Below are positions 35,501 to 47,385 of a DNA stretch of 64,000 bases, one piece after another; position 1 is the first letter of the stretch; each line of letters starts with the position of its first letter. Source of the DNA: Buxus sempervirens (Eukaryota; Streptophyta; Magnoliopsida; Buxales; Buxaceae); contig OX387193.1 of assembly GCA_947561395.2 (NCBI GenBank), positions 124,001 through 188,000 of the forward strand, read 5' to 3'. The position numbers were made by a program, and so were the translations under genes. The notes under the pieces were generated by a model. That model did not search any database. It was not told the origin of the DNA and saw nothing but the letters and a program-made list of their open reading frames with translations.

Positions 35501-36170
35501 AAAATATAATACTCATGACTGCGGACTCCCTAAGGAGTCAGAAGAAGATGAAACAGAAGGAGAAAGAGTGAGTGGTAGTTTTCTCTTTTTTTCTCTCAGG
35601 TTGTGGAGCACTAGGTTCCAGATCACCAGAAATCTCCTTCAGGCTTTTATTGGAAGCCTTCAGCACTAAGTTGGAATCATGGTAGCGCTTGGAGGAATGG
35701 AGCAGTTTTGGTAGTCTTTTCCTTATATCCGACAACTTGAGATGCGGGGATTTTTCAGCTGTAAAAACAACATTGAAGCAATCAGATTCAGATGACAATG
35801 GCAAGGCCCCAGATAATGTAACATTAAGGGTTGGCGTGGATCCATCCTCCCTGTAAGAAAATGGGTTGGGCCAAGAAGAATCTTAGGGTGCTGAACGAAG
35901 TAATTGATAGCGTGGCCCCTCTATTAATGATTGAGGCAGTGACGTAGAGTTGAACAATGTAGCGACACTACCCATTCCTTTCTACTTCGTTTTATTTTTA
36001 CAAACTTGCCTTCCGTAAGTAGGTTCAGTTCATGGATTGGATGCAACAAGGGAGATTGGCACAGTGGTGATGAGGATCGTCGGCATTGGAAGAGCTGTGG
36101 CTGGGGCATCTATTCTTGGAGATCTCATTCTGGCCCGGAGTAGAGGTTACAGACGAGAGCATTTGAGTTG
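32505..36170 (-). mobile_element. L1-type LINE, near-complete ORF2, 3'-truncated
   Basis: On the minus strand, 35516-33906 is a 536-codon frame starting MSIIFWNCRGLG, the endonuclease start, with LLSETLSTDKTL, LILGDFNAML, QFTWTNGQHG and the catalytic-type VVSDHCTMIL. The RT follows: FKAPGPGGFPAIFYQKSWD, then LNHYRPISLCNVSYK. After a break it continues at 33761 with MDFSKAYDKVSWSFL, RGLRQGDPLSPYLFIL, FVDD, YLGLPVLF and WKALLLSRMGRTTLI, then CWNQITLPLRHGGLNI (32863-32531). The zinc-binding C-terminus and poly(A) end are missing, so the 3' end was lost. Sequence from about 35538 to 36170 is probably the 5' part of the element and has no clear ORF1 motif. At least two frame breaks prevent a full ORF2. 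Confidence 0.88.
33301..33567 (-). repeat. 132-bp in-frame tandem duplication across the LINE RT active-site box
   Basis: Two adjacent copies, 33301-33432 and 33433-33567, are nearly identical. Each encodes AISRYEMEGRFNGIRLSHRS followed by LTHLMFVDD, where FVDD corresponds to the catalytic Y/FxDD box. The reading frame continues through both copies within the 325-codon frame 33761-32784. Confidence 0.9.
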
Positions 36171-36530
36171 AATAGAGTATGCGCTAACTTTTGTAAATTT
36201 GATAAAGTTACATGCCATTTTTCTGATATATTAAAAGGTATTTTTTAACTTTCATTTCAATTCCTACTCTGGAAAAAAATTTCCTAAAGATTATTGATAC
36301 TACATCCAAACACTAGAAAAAAAAGAAAAAGGAAAATTTTTTCCTAGAAAAAATTATGATTTTCTTGAAATAGAGCCTAAAGGTAAAAAATTCTCATTTT
36401 CAATATAATTTTCTGAAGTCCATCTAAAGAGGCGAAAAACTATGATTTTCTTGAAAATATGTTTGGATGTTAAACGTTTTGAAAAGAAAAACATTTTACA
36501 TCAAAACAAACAGAGGCTAAGAAATTTGAA
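36171..36530. other. AT-rich spacer
   Basis: No gene seen. It contains degenerate 'ttttcttgaaa' words at about 36360 and 36444 that may belong to the outer part of the neighbouring foldback element. Confidence 0.3.
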
Positions 36531-37340
36531 AAAATTGTTGAAATGACCGCATTTTCCCAAGTATTTACAAAAACATGCTTGAAAAAGTCAAATGTCAAAA
36601 AATGTTCAACTTTTCCAGTGGAATTGCATTTCAATTTGAAATCATTGTAGATTGATTAATTGCGTAATTTATGACTAATCGAAATCATTGTAACAGTTTT
36701 CAAAGTTCAAAAGTTGTCATTCGATTAATCATACGAAAGTACAATTAATTGAAACCAAATGAATGTTGAATCGGCCTTTAATCGTATGTTGATCATGTAT
36801 CCATGAATTTCGATCAAACGGATACCTTTCAATTAATTGTAAAACAATGATTTAAGATTTTGGTTAATCAAAATTTCAAATTATTAAATGATACATGTTA
36901 GATCTTCAATGATATCAAACAAATCATCAATGAATTATGAATAGAAGTATGACATTTGTGGGATACATACAATATTAGGTTGACCATCATGAAAACAAGC
37001 ATGATCATCTCATGATATAAGTTAAATTTTCGAAAGATACAAGTTTAATAATCCACGGATACAAGTTAGTTCATCGTGAATCTTTGATAATTGTTGCCAC
37101 TTTTCGATTAATAGAAAATACTACTTGATTAATAGACTAATCTCAATGTCGATTGTTCGATTGGTGTAATTGAATATTTTGTTAATTAATCGTAAATTAT
37201 GCAATTAATCGAGCTGTAGTGATTTCGAACTGAAACGCAATTACATGAGAAAAGTTGCGCGTTTTTGAACATTTGAATTTTTAAAGCATTTTTTGAAAAT
37301 ACATGAGAAAATACGGTCCTTTCCATAATTTTCCAAGAAA
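36531..37340. mobile_element. foldback (long-TIR, MITE-like) element, about 0.8 kb
   Basis: The left arm (about 36531-36685) and the reverse complement of the right arm (about 37181-37335) align over about 150 bp: 'gaccgcattttc' with 'gaccgtattttc', 'caacttttcca' with 'caacttttctca', and 'gattaattgcgtaattt' with 'gattaattgcataattt'. The interior is AT-rich with repeated 'attaatcg' words. No open frame, and no target-site duplication could be fixed, so the superfamily is unknown. Confidence 0.6.
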
Positions 37341-37903
37341 ATTATATACTACACTCTCTTTGTAGAAAATACATTTTTATTAGTATTTGCACATTTGATC
37401 AGTTTTGACTTCAAAATTTTGCGTACACATACTTTTACTTTTAAAGGATAAATTATAACTTGTCAATACAATCAAAAATTGCTTCTTCTGTTTTTTCTAG
37501 AATCTAATAAGAAAGTACCTTTTTGTTTTTTTCTTTGTGATTAAATAGAAAGGTTGTCAACAGTCATGTTCCATAGACCAAGTGGTACCATCCGACGGAC
37601 ACATGCCCGTTTCAGAAGGGGCTCCCATACTCCAAAACAAAGGAGAGGGACTCATTTAGCACGTTCCATGGCATCATCCATGAAACACATGGTTGTATGC
37701 CCTGTTTCAAAAGGGGACCCTAAGCCAAACGGTGGCTTTTAGCATCACTAGCGATATGCATGTGTTAAAAAGAAAAATTTTATTATTAAATTTTTTTTTT
37801 GAGAAAATATGACCTGCTAAAGGAAAGCATGATAGAAAAAATTTTAAAATTTTGATTCACTAGAAAATATTATCTGTGTTAGAAAACAATCTTGAATTAC
37901 TGA
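37341..37903. other. no gene recognised
   Basis: A stretch of balanced composition (37550-37740) carries short repeated words such as 'tgtttcaaaaggggaccc' and 'cgtttcagaaggggctcc' (about 37609-37626 and 37702-37719). No protein family recognised. Confidence 0.3.
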
Positions 37904-38765
37904 TGTTGGAATATAAAAACAAAGAAAAGTATGTGGTCTAAATATAAAACGCAGATAATTATGAATAAGGGAAATATTGCGCCTGCATTAGATTGAATCA
38001 TTCTAATTATAAATTTAAGCAGCTTGGTAAAGATAAATAGGTAATGATTATTATTATGTTTGTATTATTTACATTGGCATTATCCGTGAACAAAAAGGGT
38101 CAAAAACATCAATTCAAAATTTGAGTTTGTTAGATTTGATTTTATCTCTTCTAAAAGATATCCTTCCTATCTATTTTTTGAATTTAAAATAGAGAAGAAT
38201 CTGGATATCTGGAGAGATTATTGGAGCATTACTTTAAGAGAAGAAAAAAATTTCATGAGGATTTGATTGTCTAGATCCATGAACCATTGTTGTTCTTTCA
38301 CTTGTACCCTGAGAAATCCATCAGAGTTCTGTTGGAGGTTACACTGCTAGAGTTCCAATTGCTGAACAAGATTTGTTCGTTTCCACAAGAAAGGATCCAG
38401 AAATTATGGAGTTGTTAAAGCTTGTTGACTTAAAAAGGTTCTTCAATGTATTCCAAAGTGTTAGAGTCAACAAGAGTTCTTGTCTAGTTTGAACCACTGG
38501 TTGTAATTTTATTGTCTTTCATAGTGGACGTTTTGGGTGGTGCCTATAGCCCGAAAGGTTTTTACTTGAAGGGTTTTTATTTTGAAGAATTCTTCAAGAG
38601 TTTTTCCCTTCGTTAACAAAATTGTTATGTTTATGTTTTAGATTTTTTTGCAAATAATTTTGTTCATTGGATTCATCTAGATCTCGTTTTGACATTTAGT
38701 TGAAAATTAGAATTCCACAAATACACCTATTCAATCCCCTTCTAGGTGTTTATAGGGTCTAAGCA
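37904..38765 (+). mobile_element. probable Ty1/copia LTR remnant
   Basis: The right end contains 'acacctattcaatccccttc' and 'taggtgtttatagggtctaa', a wording characteristic of the end of many plant copia LTRs, and finishes in CA at 38764-38765. A TGTTGGAA start at 37904 is plausible, but flanking duplications do not match, so the left border is uncertain. No internal region or coding part of the element follows. It looks like an old solo or truncated LTR. Confidence 0.45.
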
Positions 38766-40577
38766 TTTCTTTCAATTATCTAAATAGAAAATGTTAAAAA
38801 ATAAATAGGTAAAGATTATCTAAACGGAAAATGTTATTTTCCTATTAAAATAGGATTTTTTTTATTTAGAATCGTTCCTATTAGAATAAGAATATTCAGC
38901 TTCATTATTTACACTATTTTTATCTAAACAAAAATTGATCATGTATATCTACTCTTTACTTTGTTTGAGGATTCTTCTGTTGGTAGGAAGTTTTGAGGAA
39001 GGAAAGTAATTACATACGTGACAAATTTTGGGCATTTGAAAATGTAAACATAGGGTGGTATAGGATTGTATTTAAGATGATTTTTGAATTTGAAATTAAA
39101 GATAAATCTCATTTGAACAACTAATTTTAACCAATGAAGCTGAGACTTGAGTACACATCATGTTGGTGCAACAAAATTGGGAATATGGCGGTAAGTAAGT
39201 GGGGGTATTTAGGCACTGATTAAGAGGCCAAAATTGGCTAGTTCTCTTTTTAAGTAGAAGTAATCTATATATATAATATATAGCAATCAGTATTTGCCCA
39301 GGACTCACGACAAAGTTCTAAACCTCAAACAGAAGCTGAATTAACAATGGCCGTTAGTCTTCCCAAACGGAAGAGGAAAGCCTTGCAAAATGCAAACAGA
39401 AAGCTTGGCAATATGTAAACAGAAGAAAAGCAGTGGTAGCAGCAATGGCCATCGGCCTTACCAAAACGGAAGACAAAACAAGCGTAAAGGCAATATTTAT
39501 TTTCTCCTCTTTTCATTCAAATAGAAGGCCTTTCTATCTGTATTATTTTCTCACAGAGCTGTACTTTCAGATCTATCCTTTATCATAGCCTTAATCCAAC
39601 ACATTCGAATATATCATATATAGTTGGAAAACTTTGTGTATCATATGTTTGTTGAAATTTCTAAATGAAAGTGACATTGAGGATTTTTCTATACCTTTTG
39701 AGGATGTTAACGTCGACATGACGTTTAAATTTCAGAATGAAATTGGCATTTAGGCATGAACTCGTGAGGATTTTCCTTTGAGGATGTTAACGTCAGCATG
39801 AACATCAATGACAACAACGACAACCACCTCGAAAGTCCCTAAAAGAGCAGCATGGTGGAGACTTCGAAAATGCTTCCCTGTCTGAAGAGATTTAAAAATG
39901 ATTACCCTCAACCTTTGTAGTAGGTTTTGGCACCAGTTTGAACAAATAGTTATTGGTAAGAAACATAGTATTGCTGTTCTGCTTGAATCAATACTTGCCT
40001 CTGACTGCTCCATGATGTTCTTTTATGGAGTTCCATATTGTCATGGATTTCACAAGTAGGTGAAGGATATAGATTTATGGAAATCTTATCAACAGATCTT
40101 TTTTGTGCATCTTTGCACATTGAACCCCTCTATTTTTTCACATCTCAGGCTACTTGAAACAACTGTTTATGGGTGACTACTTTGTAAGCATACAAATTCA
40201 TGCTATCAAGCTGCAAGTTACCCTATATTGCAGTTCATTCTTTTTTCTTTAAATAAAATAATATGGTCTAACTAGAAAATATTGATTAAGGTCTATGTTT
40301 TCCATTTTTAAGGCCCCAGTTTTCATTTAATTCCCTTCTTCATGATTTTTCATTTGATATTTCTGAAGATGGTTCATGATTCTTCAAATAAAGATTTTTT
40401 TATTTTGTTCTCCTGCAGATTTTTTTTTTCTTTTTCCAATGTTCTGTGGGACATTCACAAGTCATGATTGTGTTAGTTCTTGCAGTTACATTCAAGAGAC
40501 TATTAACTTGCGTTGATTGTTTAATTTTGTTGTTTTAGATGTTCAAAATTATATAATGGGAACTAACTCAATTGAAT
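38766..40577. other. no gene recognised
   Basis: AT-rich. A degenerate direct repeat ('aatgaaa(g/t)tg(a/g)cattNaggat' with 'gaggatgttaacgtc(g/a)(a/g)cat') occurs at about 39664-39720 and 39737-39800. No conserved protein seen. Confidence 0.35.
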
Positions 40578-40764
40578 GGTAATAATAATAGGAATGACAA
40601 CATGCATGTCAATGTGAACAAGGATTAACTTGGATTTGATATTGTGTCAACTGATTACTTGTATATCATGAAATGTGCTCAAGGAGAAAATTTTTCTGGA
40701 GGAGAACTTAATCTTCATGGCAACATCGAGTTGAGCCCATCTACAGGAGTTCTAAATTATGGTT
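40578..40764 (+). pseudogene. BCAT: one decayed exon of a branched-chain aminotransferase (BCAT)
   Basis: The frame reads VNVNKD, stop, LGFDIVSTDYLYIMKCAQGE, then NFSGGELNLHGNIELSPSTG and VLNYG, followed by a donor-like g/gttag. This matches the plant BCAT segment 'WDNLGFG...TDYMY..KC...GELxxxGNIELSP...VLNYG', which lies just before the conserved QGLFEGLKAYR exon. The exon border after NYG agrees. Neither the next exon nor the PLP-lysine region was found downstream. The stop lies near where the family has Asn. The functional enzyme does the last step of Leu/Ile/Val synthesis or the first step of their breakdown. Confidence 0.72.
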
Positions 40765-42560
40765 AGGTTTGATGCTATTGGACTTTCCTTTTGTATAATT
40801 CAAAATACGCCTTAAGTTATTTGAGGAGGTGAATAGCCTCTTGAGTGCTTGTCTTTCGCAGGCAAAGAGAGGGAACCGTGATGCTAAAGTGAAAGGAGGA
40901 GCCTTCTTCTCTTGAAGAAATCCAATCTCATCTGTGTGTAAGTCTCTTTCTTGTCCTGTTTATTTTTATCCCATCCGTGTAGTCTCTAATTTTTCTTGTT
41001 CCAACTCTTTTATCCCATCCTCTATGTGGTCACGTTTTATTGTTTCTCAAGTATTTCTCAATTGTATAATTTGTTTTAGTTATTTCAATGTTTGACACAG
41101 ACTCAGCCAGCGTTCCTCTTCTACATTAGGTACTTCTCACCCCTGTTGAAAATATATGATATATAGTACGGTGAACTCTGTCAACCCCTTGTTTGAAAAA
41201 TTTCCATTGTCCCTTTGGACAGAATAGCTCTGTAGTACTCACGTTTGTTAAAAATCTTAAATGTATGCAAGCATGTGGTAGTTGGTTCATACGTGGCTTA
41301 TATGTAGGCATAACAACTGTGTTTAAGGGTGAAATGTAGTATGTGAATTCATATGGAAGAACACATCAACACAGATAATTTTCCAAATAACATGAATTGT
41401 GGAACACGTTTTTGGGTTAAAATGTGTCGCACAAGAGTAATTTACATGCAATTAACATCCCATTCTTCATTTCCCTGTTGAATGTATATCTCTTCCAAAA
41501 AGTTGGAGAATGAGTTGAAAGATTTAAATGTTTGGATGTGCCCTTTTGGTCCTTTTAAGAAAGTACCTTCACTATAGCTTGTGATAAAAGCTAATGAAAC
41601 TGAACTTATGTATTTTATTTTTATTTTTTTGTTTTGCACTCCCTCCAAATGGAATAGATTCATGTATATATTTCCCTTATATGGTCTTCATTGATCTATG
41701 TTTATAAAACATTTGTCATAGTCTGTCTAAGAAAGTTGTCAATATTAGAAATACCATTTTGACCATGTGAAGAATTTTTCAGTACAATTCCTCTGATGGA
41801 TGGGGTGTGACGGAAGAAAATTCATTTGGACATACTCTTAATGGCAGGTGATTGATAGCATTGTTGAACTATTGAGTGTCCATGACAAACACCATAGGGT
41901 CAAAATATGACCTTACCAGATAAATTGTATACAATTTGTTTTGGCAGGGTTCTTTTCTTTTGTTTCTCATAATAGACAAGAGGTTTGTTTTCTCTCTTTT
42001 GGCCTATTTCTCTATGCCATGGTTTGTTGTCGGGGGGAGCAAATGATTGCAAGAATAAGCCAAGCCTTCAGCTTCGCAAAGGCATGTGAGCAACAAAAGC
42101 TTTAAAATTGAGCATAATCAAAAGAAGCTTATGAATAAAGTAGAAGCTCTCAAATGTTTGCCATTCCAGTGGAGTTTATTTGAAGCTTCAACTCTCTTTA
42201 TTGCATTAAATATGGAGACTCTTCGAGGCTGTAGTTTTGTATCAAAAACGATGGTGGCTTAAAAAATTGCCTGTAAATTATCCACCATATAGATATTGCA
42301 TGTTCATATGAAAGTAGGAAAATCACCATAGCATTCATTGCTGTTAGAAGTGATTCATCATAATATTTATTGCCATTGGAGGCTTTTAGATTTGTTTGGT
42401 TAGCTGATCTATAGTCGCCCATTCATTCAATGTGAACAATGTCGAATTGTGCATCTTCAATTAACTTGCTTTGTGCTTAGTACTCCTAGCAGTTATTTCA
42501 ATTCCAAATGCCAGAATAAGATCAAGGATATATGAAATAAGCATTTTTCCTGTGGAAAAG
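40765..42560. other. no gene recognised downstream of the BCAT fragment
   Basis: AT-rich. No further BCAT exon or other family was recognised on either strand. Confidence 0.35.
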
Positions 42561-42566
42561 CTTTTT

Positions 42567-45121
42567 TGTAAAATCCCAGATTTTATTAATATAATAAATA
42601 AATAGACTAATTGGGTTGAAATAAATGCAGGAGATGAAACATTGGTTCAACCCAGAGAAGTCCAAGGTGAATCGGAGGAGAACTTGGAAAGCTAACCTAA
42701 GGTGAGATTTTCAAGTTTAAATTAGGGAGAAATTTTAGTTATTATTATTCAGATTGTTACAGTGTAGAACTAATTAAAAATAAAATTTAAGAATAACTAG
42801 GGAGGTGGTTGAACCATCTAAGAGTGGGAGTTAACCTGGATCAATTGGGTTTATAAATTTGTGTTTTGGTTAGAAGTAGGAAAGATAAAACAATAATAAG
42901 AGTTTATAATAAGGATAAGGGGTAAATGGGTAAAAGAATTGAAATAATAAAATAACCTAAAAGAATGCATGCGCATGTTCACGTTTGGAGAAATTGAACA
43001 GCCGTACGTCCAACTTCTCTTTCTTCTTCCATTCTTCTCATTGCTTTCCAAGGATCAAATCCTAACCATCTTACACCTTTGGAGTAGACTTTTTAGAAGC
43101 AAAAGAGAGGATTCTCATCCATAAAACTCAGGTAAGAATTAAATTAGAAAAAGTTTCTGTTTTGGGAAGTTTAGATGTGTTTAGAGTTCTTAAAGTTGCG
43201 ATTTTTGAATCTAGCAAAGATAGAGGCTTACTGTGATCGGTTGGAAATCCTTTTGGGTGATAGTTAATTGCCGTTAAAGGAGACTTTAGTCCCAAACGAG
43301 GTAAGAAGTCCATTTAAAATTTGCACAAACAGATTTCATGTTTATTCGATATTTAGGTTTATTCGGAGATTTGATGAATTGTTTGCATGATATATGATGT
43401 TTTAATTGTTCGAAGTTGTTCTAACATGTTTATAAAGTATTTTAAAATGATTTAGAATGGATTTGATGCATTGGTTTGTAAGTATTCGAATTTTTATGGA
43501 TTTGCGCAACTTTTCGGAAGTTGCAGTCACGACAGGCCGCCCGAACAGTCGCTCAAGCGCCCCTGTCTGTCTGTTTAAATTTTGAAAAACCCGAGAGCAA
43601 TTAATACTCAGAAGTACTGTCGCCCGAAGCATTGCTTGAGCGATCTTTCGAGCGACCAACCCCTGAAACAACCTAAGTATTAGGCCGTTCAAGTGCCCCT
43701 TGGCCCCTCGAGCGCCTAGTCTGTCAAAATTTTGAAATTATCCAATTAACCTATTTTTTCACTATGAAATTGTTTTTATCCATTTTTAACCTTTGAACTA
43801 TTAAGTTTAGGGTATTTAGAGATAGTTTGCACTGGTGGATATTTAAAATTCATTTTTATTAAGATTTTGGGTAGATTTTACCAAAAAGGTACTTTTACTT
43901 AATACCATTGTTCCAAACAATTCTATTTTTAACCAAAGTTGATTTTATGAGTTCCTACACCTGTATTTGGGTGATATGAAGGTATTTTGTGCATCGATAG
44001 AGTCGATACACATTCGGGACATGGTTGTCCGTTGAAACTTTGAGTTTGGACATATGACTTGGTATATCTTGTTTTGGTTTTTAGATCACAGTTGTGACAA
44101 GGCAGGTGCCTGGTTTGTTATTTCCCCAGGGTGGATTTGGTTATCATTTATATAGATGAGGTTCTGTATTTGTGGGTGTTATTGAGAAGTATGTCTATTC
44201 CTTGGTTTGGTTTTCCACTGTTAAGTGGGCTTAGCAGTTATATGGATCCATAGAATAACTAGTAAATGAAATGTTTATTAGAGAGGTTTGAATTCTATGT
44301 CATAGGCATTTCATCATCTCGAGGATGGTACTGCTTCTGGATAGGTCAGTCGCTACGTTACTCACTCTGGATAGGTTGAGCTGTACAAGCTAACCCATGG
44401 TTGGGTTCTTCCGTTGGTGTTGAATAGCCAGTCTGCAGGTGCGGCTGGTCCACTTGTAATTCGGTTAGATAGCATATTGGCACATTTCTACTCTCTTTCT
44501 CTGGTTTACTATTTCATGAGTCCCATGAGGTGAAATATTTGTGTTAAATCTATTTGTTATTACTGTTCTGTATTCATTGTGGTTATCCTGATTAATCGTT
44601 GCATATTTTATTGTTGTCAACTATTTCCATGACTACTTACTGAAGTGTTGTTTCTCACATATATGTTTTATCGGTTTTGTTTTCAGACATTCCTGGAGAG
44701 GATGTTGCTGTGATTGATACTTCGGGGGATTACTGTGACTACCAGGAAAAGGATTATTTCATTCATGTGTAGGTTCAGGACATGGATATTTGATTTAGTT
44801 TTATGTTTAAGGGATTGACATTAGTTTATTTTATTTGAGGATTTTGATGTTATTAAAGGGATTATTAAAAATTTTATTTATACAACTTTGGTGGATGTTG
44901 TTTATTTTATTTAGTTGACCATTTCCAGACTTTATGGATAAATCTATAATGGATTGTTTTTGGTGGTTTAATTCCGCGTTTCTTGAAGAATTGTCCTTTA
45001 TTTCCGCACTCTGATATAATTAATGAAATTGTATAAGTCTGGATTAGTGTTGTCTGGGCCTTTCCTAAGGAACCGGGTTTAGGTTTATGTTTCTATATAA
45101 ACCTGGATCTGAGGCGTTACA
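42567..45121 (-). mobile_element. solo LTR of a Ty3/gypsy-type retrotransposon, minus orientation
   Basis: Read on the minus strand it begins TGTAACGCCTCAGATCCAGG and ends TCTGGGATTTTACA, closely parallel to the ends of the LTR at 7482-9172 (TGTAACACCCC...GGGATCTTACA). The length is 2,555 bp. The candidate 5-bp flanks (ttttt and tttct) agree in four of five positions. Internal 'cgctcaagcgcccc'-type motifs occur near 43550-43720. No second LTR or internal region adjoins it. It probably belongs to the same broad group as the first LTR but is longer and older. Confidence 0.68.
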
Positions 45122-45712
45122 TTTCTGCTTTTGTTAGGATTTTAATACATGTAGAGGTTAACATTTGTTTTTCTATTATGTTTGTAATACACTTGCTAGC
45201 TAATTATTTGATATTTATTATTCCATTAAAATTTCAAAATGTCTCTCTTTCTTTTCTTTTTCTTTTTTTTTCCGTTTTGATTAGGTTTGGAAACCTAAGG
45301 ACAAAAATAGAGGTTGGATGGGCCTTGAAGCGTTATAGGACCTACACTTTTAAAATTTTATTAGCTTCGAAGGAAAAAAAAAATCTGAAACCGGAGTGGT
45401 ATAAAGAGAAAAAGGCTTTGGATGAATGTTAAAAATAAAAAATAAAAAATTCAAAATCTTTGAAAACTGTGCATTGATTAGGTTGGACTTTTACACACAC
45501 AAAGCTTTTGTTCTTTTGAGAATTTCTCTGATTAATAAATTACTTTCTATAAGTGTTGTGATAAAAAATATTAAATAATGCTTGAAGCGAAAGCTTTCGA
45601 ATTACGTTTTCAGTTTTCAATTTAATTCAAATTATTTTGAAAATCAAGCAATAGGCAAAGCAAAACGTCACAATCACAATTTGGAAAATATAAAGCATTT
45701 ATACCACAAACA
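45122..45712. other. no gene recognised
   Basis: AT-rich spacer. The 84-codon frame at 45178 has no recognisable family. Confidence 0.3.
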
Positions 45713-45722
45713 CATATCAATC

Positions 45723-45926
45723 GAGAAGAAATCGTTTCTCTAATTTGGTCTCTAACGTGACCGTGAGATGCTGCCATGTGAAGCATTTCATGGCCAGTAT
45801 TTTTTCATATAGACCCTACTTGAAATCATTCAAAATAATAAAAAAAATACTAACCGTGAGATGCTCCACATGGCAGCATCTCACGGTAGGGACCAAATTA
45901 GGATAAGGCGACAAACGATTTCGTTC
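45723..45926. mobile_element. Mutator-like MITE, 204 bp, with 10-bp target-site duplication
   Basis: Flanked by the perfect direct repeat CATATCAATC (45713-45722 and 45927-45936). Inverted ends: GAGAAGAAATCGTTT at the left and the complement of AAACGATTTCGTTC at the right, followed by TAATTTGGTC, CCGTGAGATGCTGCCATGTG and their complements. The element is almost one long hairpin. A duplication of 9-11 bp points to the Mutator superfamily. Confidence 0.8.
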
Positions 45927-46030
45927 CATATCAATCATTCATCAAGATAATTTAGAAATGATTATTATCAGTATAAATACTTCAAAACAACAATGAATTC
46001 ATTACTCAGAATATAAATTTTTAATTTTTA

Positions 46031-46063
46031 TCACTTCCCGTGCATCGCACAAGTTTTTGCTAG
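46031..46063 (+). mobile_element. Helitron-type 3' terminus
   Basis: The sequence CCCGTGCATCGCACAAG is a slightly decayed form of the hairpin CCCGTGC-at-GCACGGG seen at many plant Helitron 3' ends. It is followed after a T-rich gap by CTAG (46060-46063) and the expected T. A matching 5' TC end was not identified, so the length and content of the element are unknown. Confidence 0.55.
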
Positions 46064-46288
46064 TATAGATAGATATAAACAGATAGATCGGAAAGGCATT
46101 CAAAACATTATCGCATCGGTTTGTATCGCCGGATTAACAGGAAATGCGTTCTTTCTACCTTCATTATTGGGGTCCATCAATCCACGTTCTATATTAATTA
46201 AAAAAAAATGTGGTTAAGGGCACGATGACGGAAGCCATAAATAAAAATAAAAAAAAACCCAGAAGGACGACGGATGGCTCGCAAGTAG

Positions 46289-46339
46289 AGAGGTGAACTG
46301 GATTTATTTTTTTTTTTTGGTGAAAGAGGCGAACTGGAT
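46289..46339 (-). mobile_element. 21-bp retro-insertion (LINE poly(A) tail) with 15-bp target-site duplication
   Basis: The direct repeat agaggYgaactggat (46289-46303 and 46325-46339) flanks 21 bp, 'ttatttttttttttt' plus 'ggtgaa'. This looks like an extremely 5'-truncated minus-strand LINE insertion consisting only of a poly(A) tail and a few terminal bases. Confidence 0.55.
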
Positions 46340-46411
46340 CGGATCTGAAAACAGATCAGAGAACGATTAAATTAGTTGTCTGGCAAGACGCTATTAAAAA
46401 CACACGGAAAA

Positions 46412-46840
46412 AGGGAAAATTAATTTTTAATGATAAATTTTTTAAAATAATTAAGATTCAGTTAGTAAAGTTTTAAATTTTAATATTTACTAAACACCTA
46501 TCAAAATAATTAATTTTTAGTAATATTTTATTAATACAAATCAACTATTTCATAAAAAAAAAGCTCTTGGATCATTCATTCAAATGATTTATTGACTTTT
46601 ACAAGCCAATTTATTATTTTTATAAATCCAAGCCAATTTACTATTTTTATAAATCCAAAATGGATTGTATAAATCTTAGGAGTAAGTTGTATAAGGGTAT
46701 TTTTAAAATTATTTATTCATAATATATCCCTAAAAATTAATTATGTTGATAAATATGTGTTAAAAGAAAAAAATCAAAAATTTAGTGATTTAATTTTAAT
46801 TATGTTAAAAAGTAACACTAAAAATTAATTTTCCCCCGAG
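46412..46840. mobile_element. AT-rich MITE, about 0.43 kb, TIR starting GGGAAAATTAATTTTTA
   Basis: The left end GGGAAAATTAATTTTTAATG and the reverse complement of the right end GGGAAAATTAATTTTTAGTG match and continue with lower similarity for about 70 bp. The interior is AT-rich and non-coding. No convincing target-site duplication. Confidence 0.6.
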
Positions 46841-47069
46841 AACACCACAAGTATTCTTTTAGTAGGCGCTTCTCGTACCCCGTCTAAATTTTGTACCAAA
46901 AAAACAAAGAGGGTGGGACCGAATCGACCGATACATGAGGGGTGACGCTCAACAGCAACGTATTAACGAAGTCAGAAAATTCTAAAAAACAAGGAATTGC
47001 TCCCGTGATGGCATGAAATAGTCTCGGAATGCTGCCACAAAATGTCAGTTAAAAATGACATTTTTATAT

Positions 47070-47330
47070 TTAAAGATATGAAAAAGCGGGATGATATCGT
47101 CTGCCACAGAGTTAGTGCGGTAGACCCTACAGCCATCCTAGGATGCTGCCATGTATTGCATCCTAGGATGGCTGTTCTTTCAATTTTTTCAATGTAAAAT
47201 GTCATTTCAATGACAATTTACATTAAATGAATAATTATTATTGGATGTTACACATGGCAGCATCCAAGATGGCTGCAAGGTCGCCGCAGCAATATGCGGA
47301 AGATGATTTCATCCAGAAAAAGCATTGTGA
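47070..47330. mobile_element. palindromic MITE, about 0.25 kb
   Basis: The strongest pairing is CAGCCATCCTAGGATGCTGC-catgt at the left (from 47130) against the complement of the right arm ending near 47275 (CAGCCATCTTGGATGCTGCCA). Weaker pairing extends outward through 'gatgatatcgtctgcc' and its partner near 47300-47318. It shares the core GATGCTGCCATGT with the MITE at 45723, so the two may be related. Confidence 0.6.
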
Positions 47331-47385
47331 GATCGTCTACCGCTGGTTCTGCTGATGATTTCAGCCCGTGAGATGCGAGTGGGCA

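Noticed and set aside
34378-35669. Plus-strand open frames within the first LINE
   Set aside because: They lie opposite the endonuclease/RT reading frames and match nothing.
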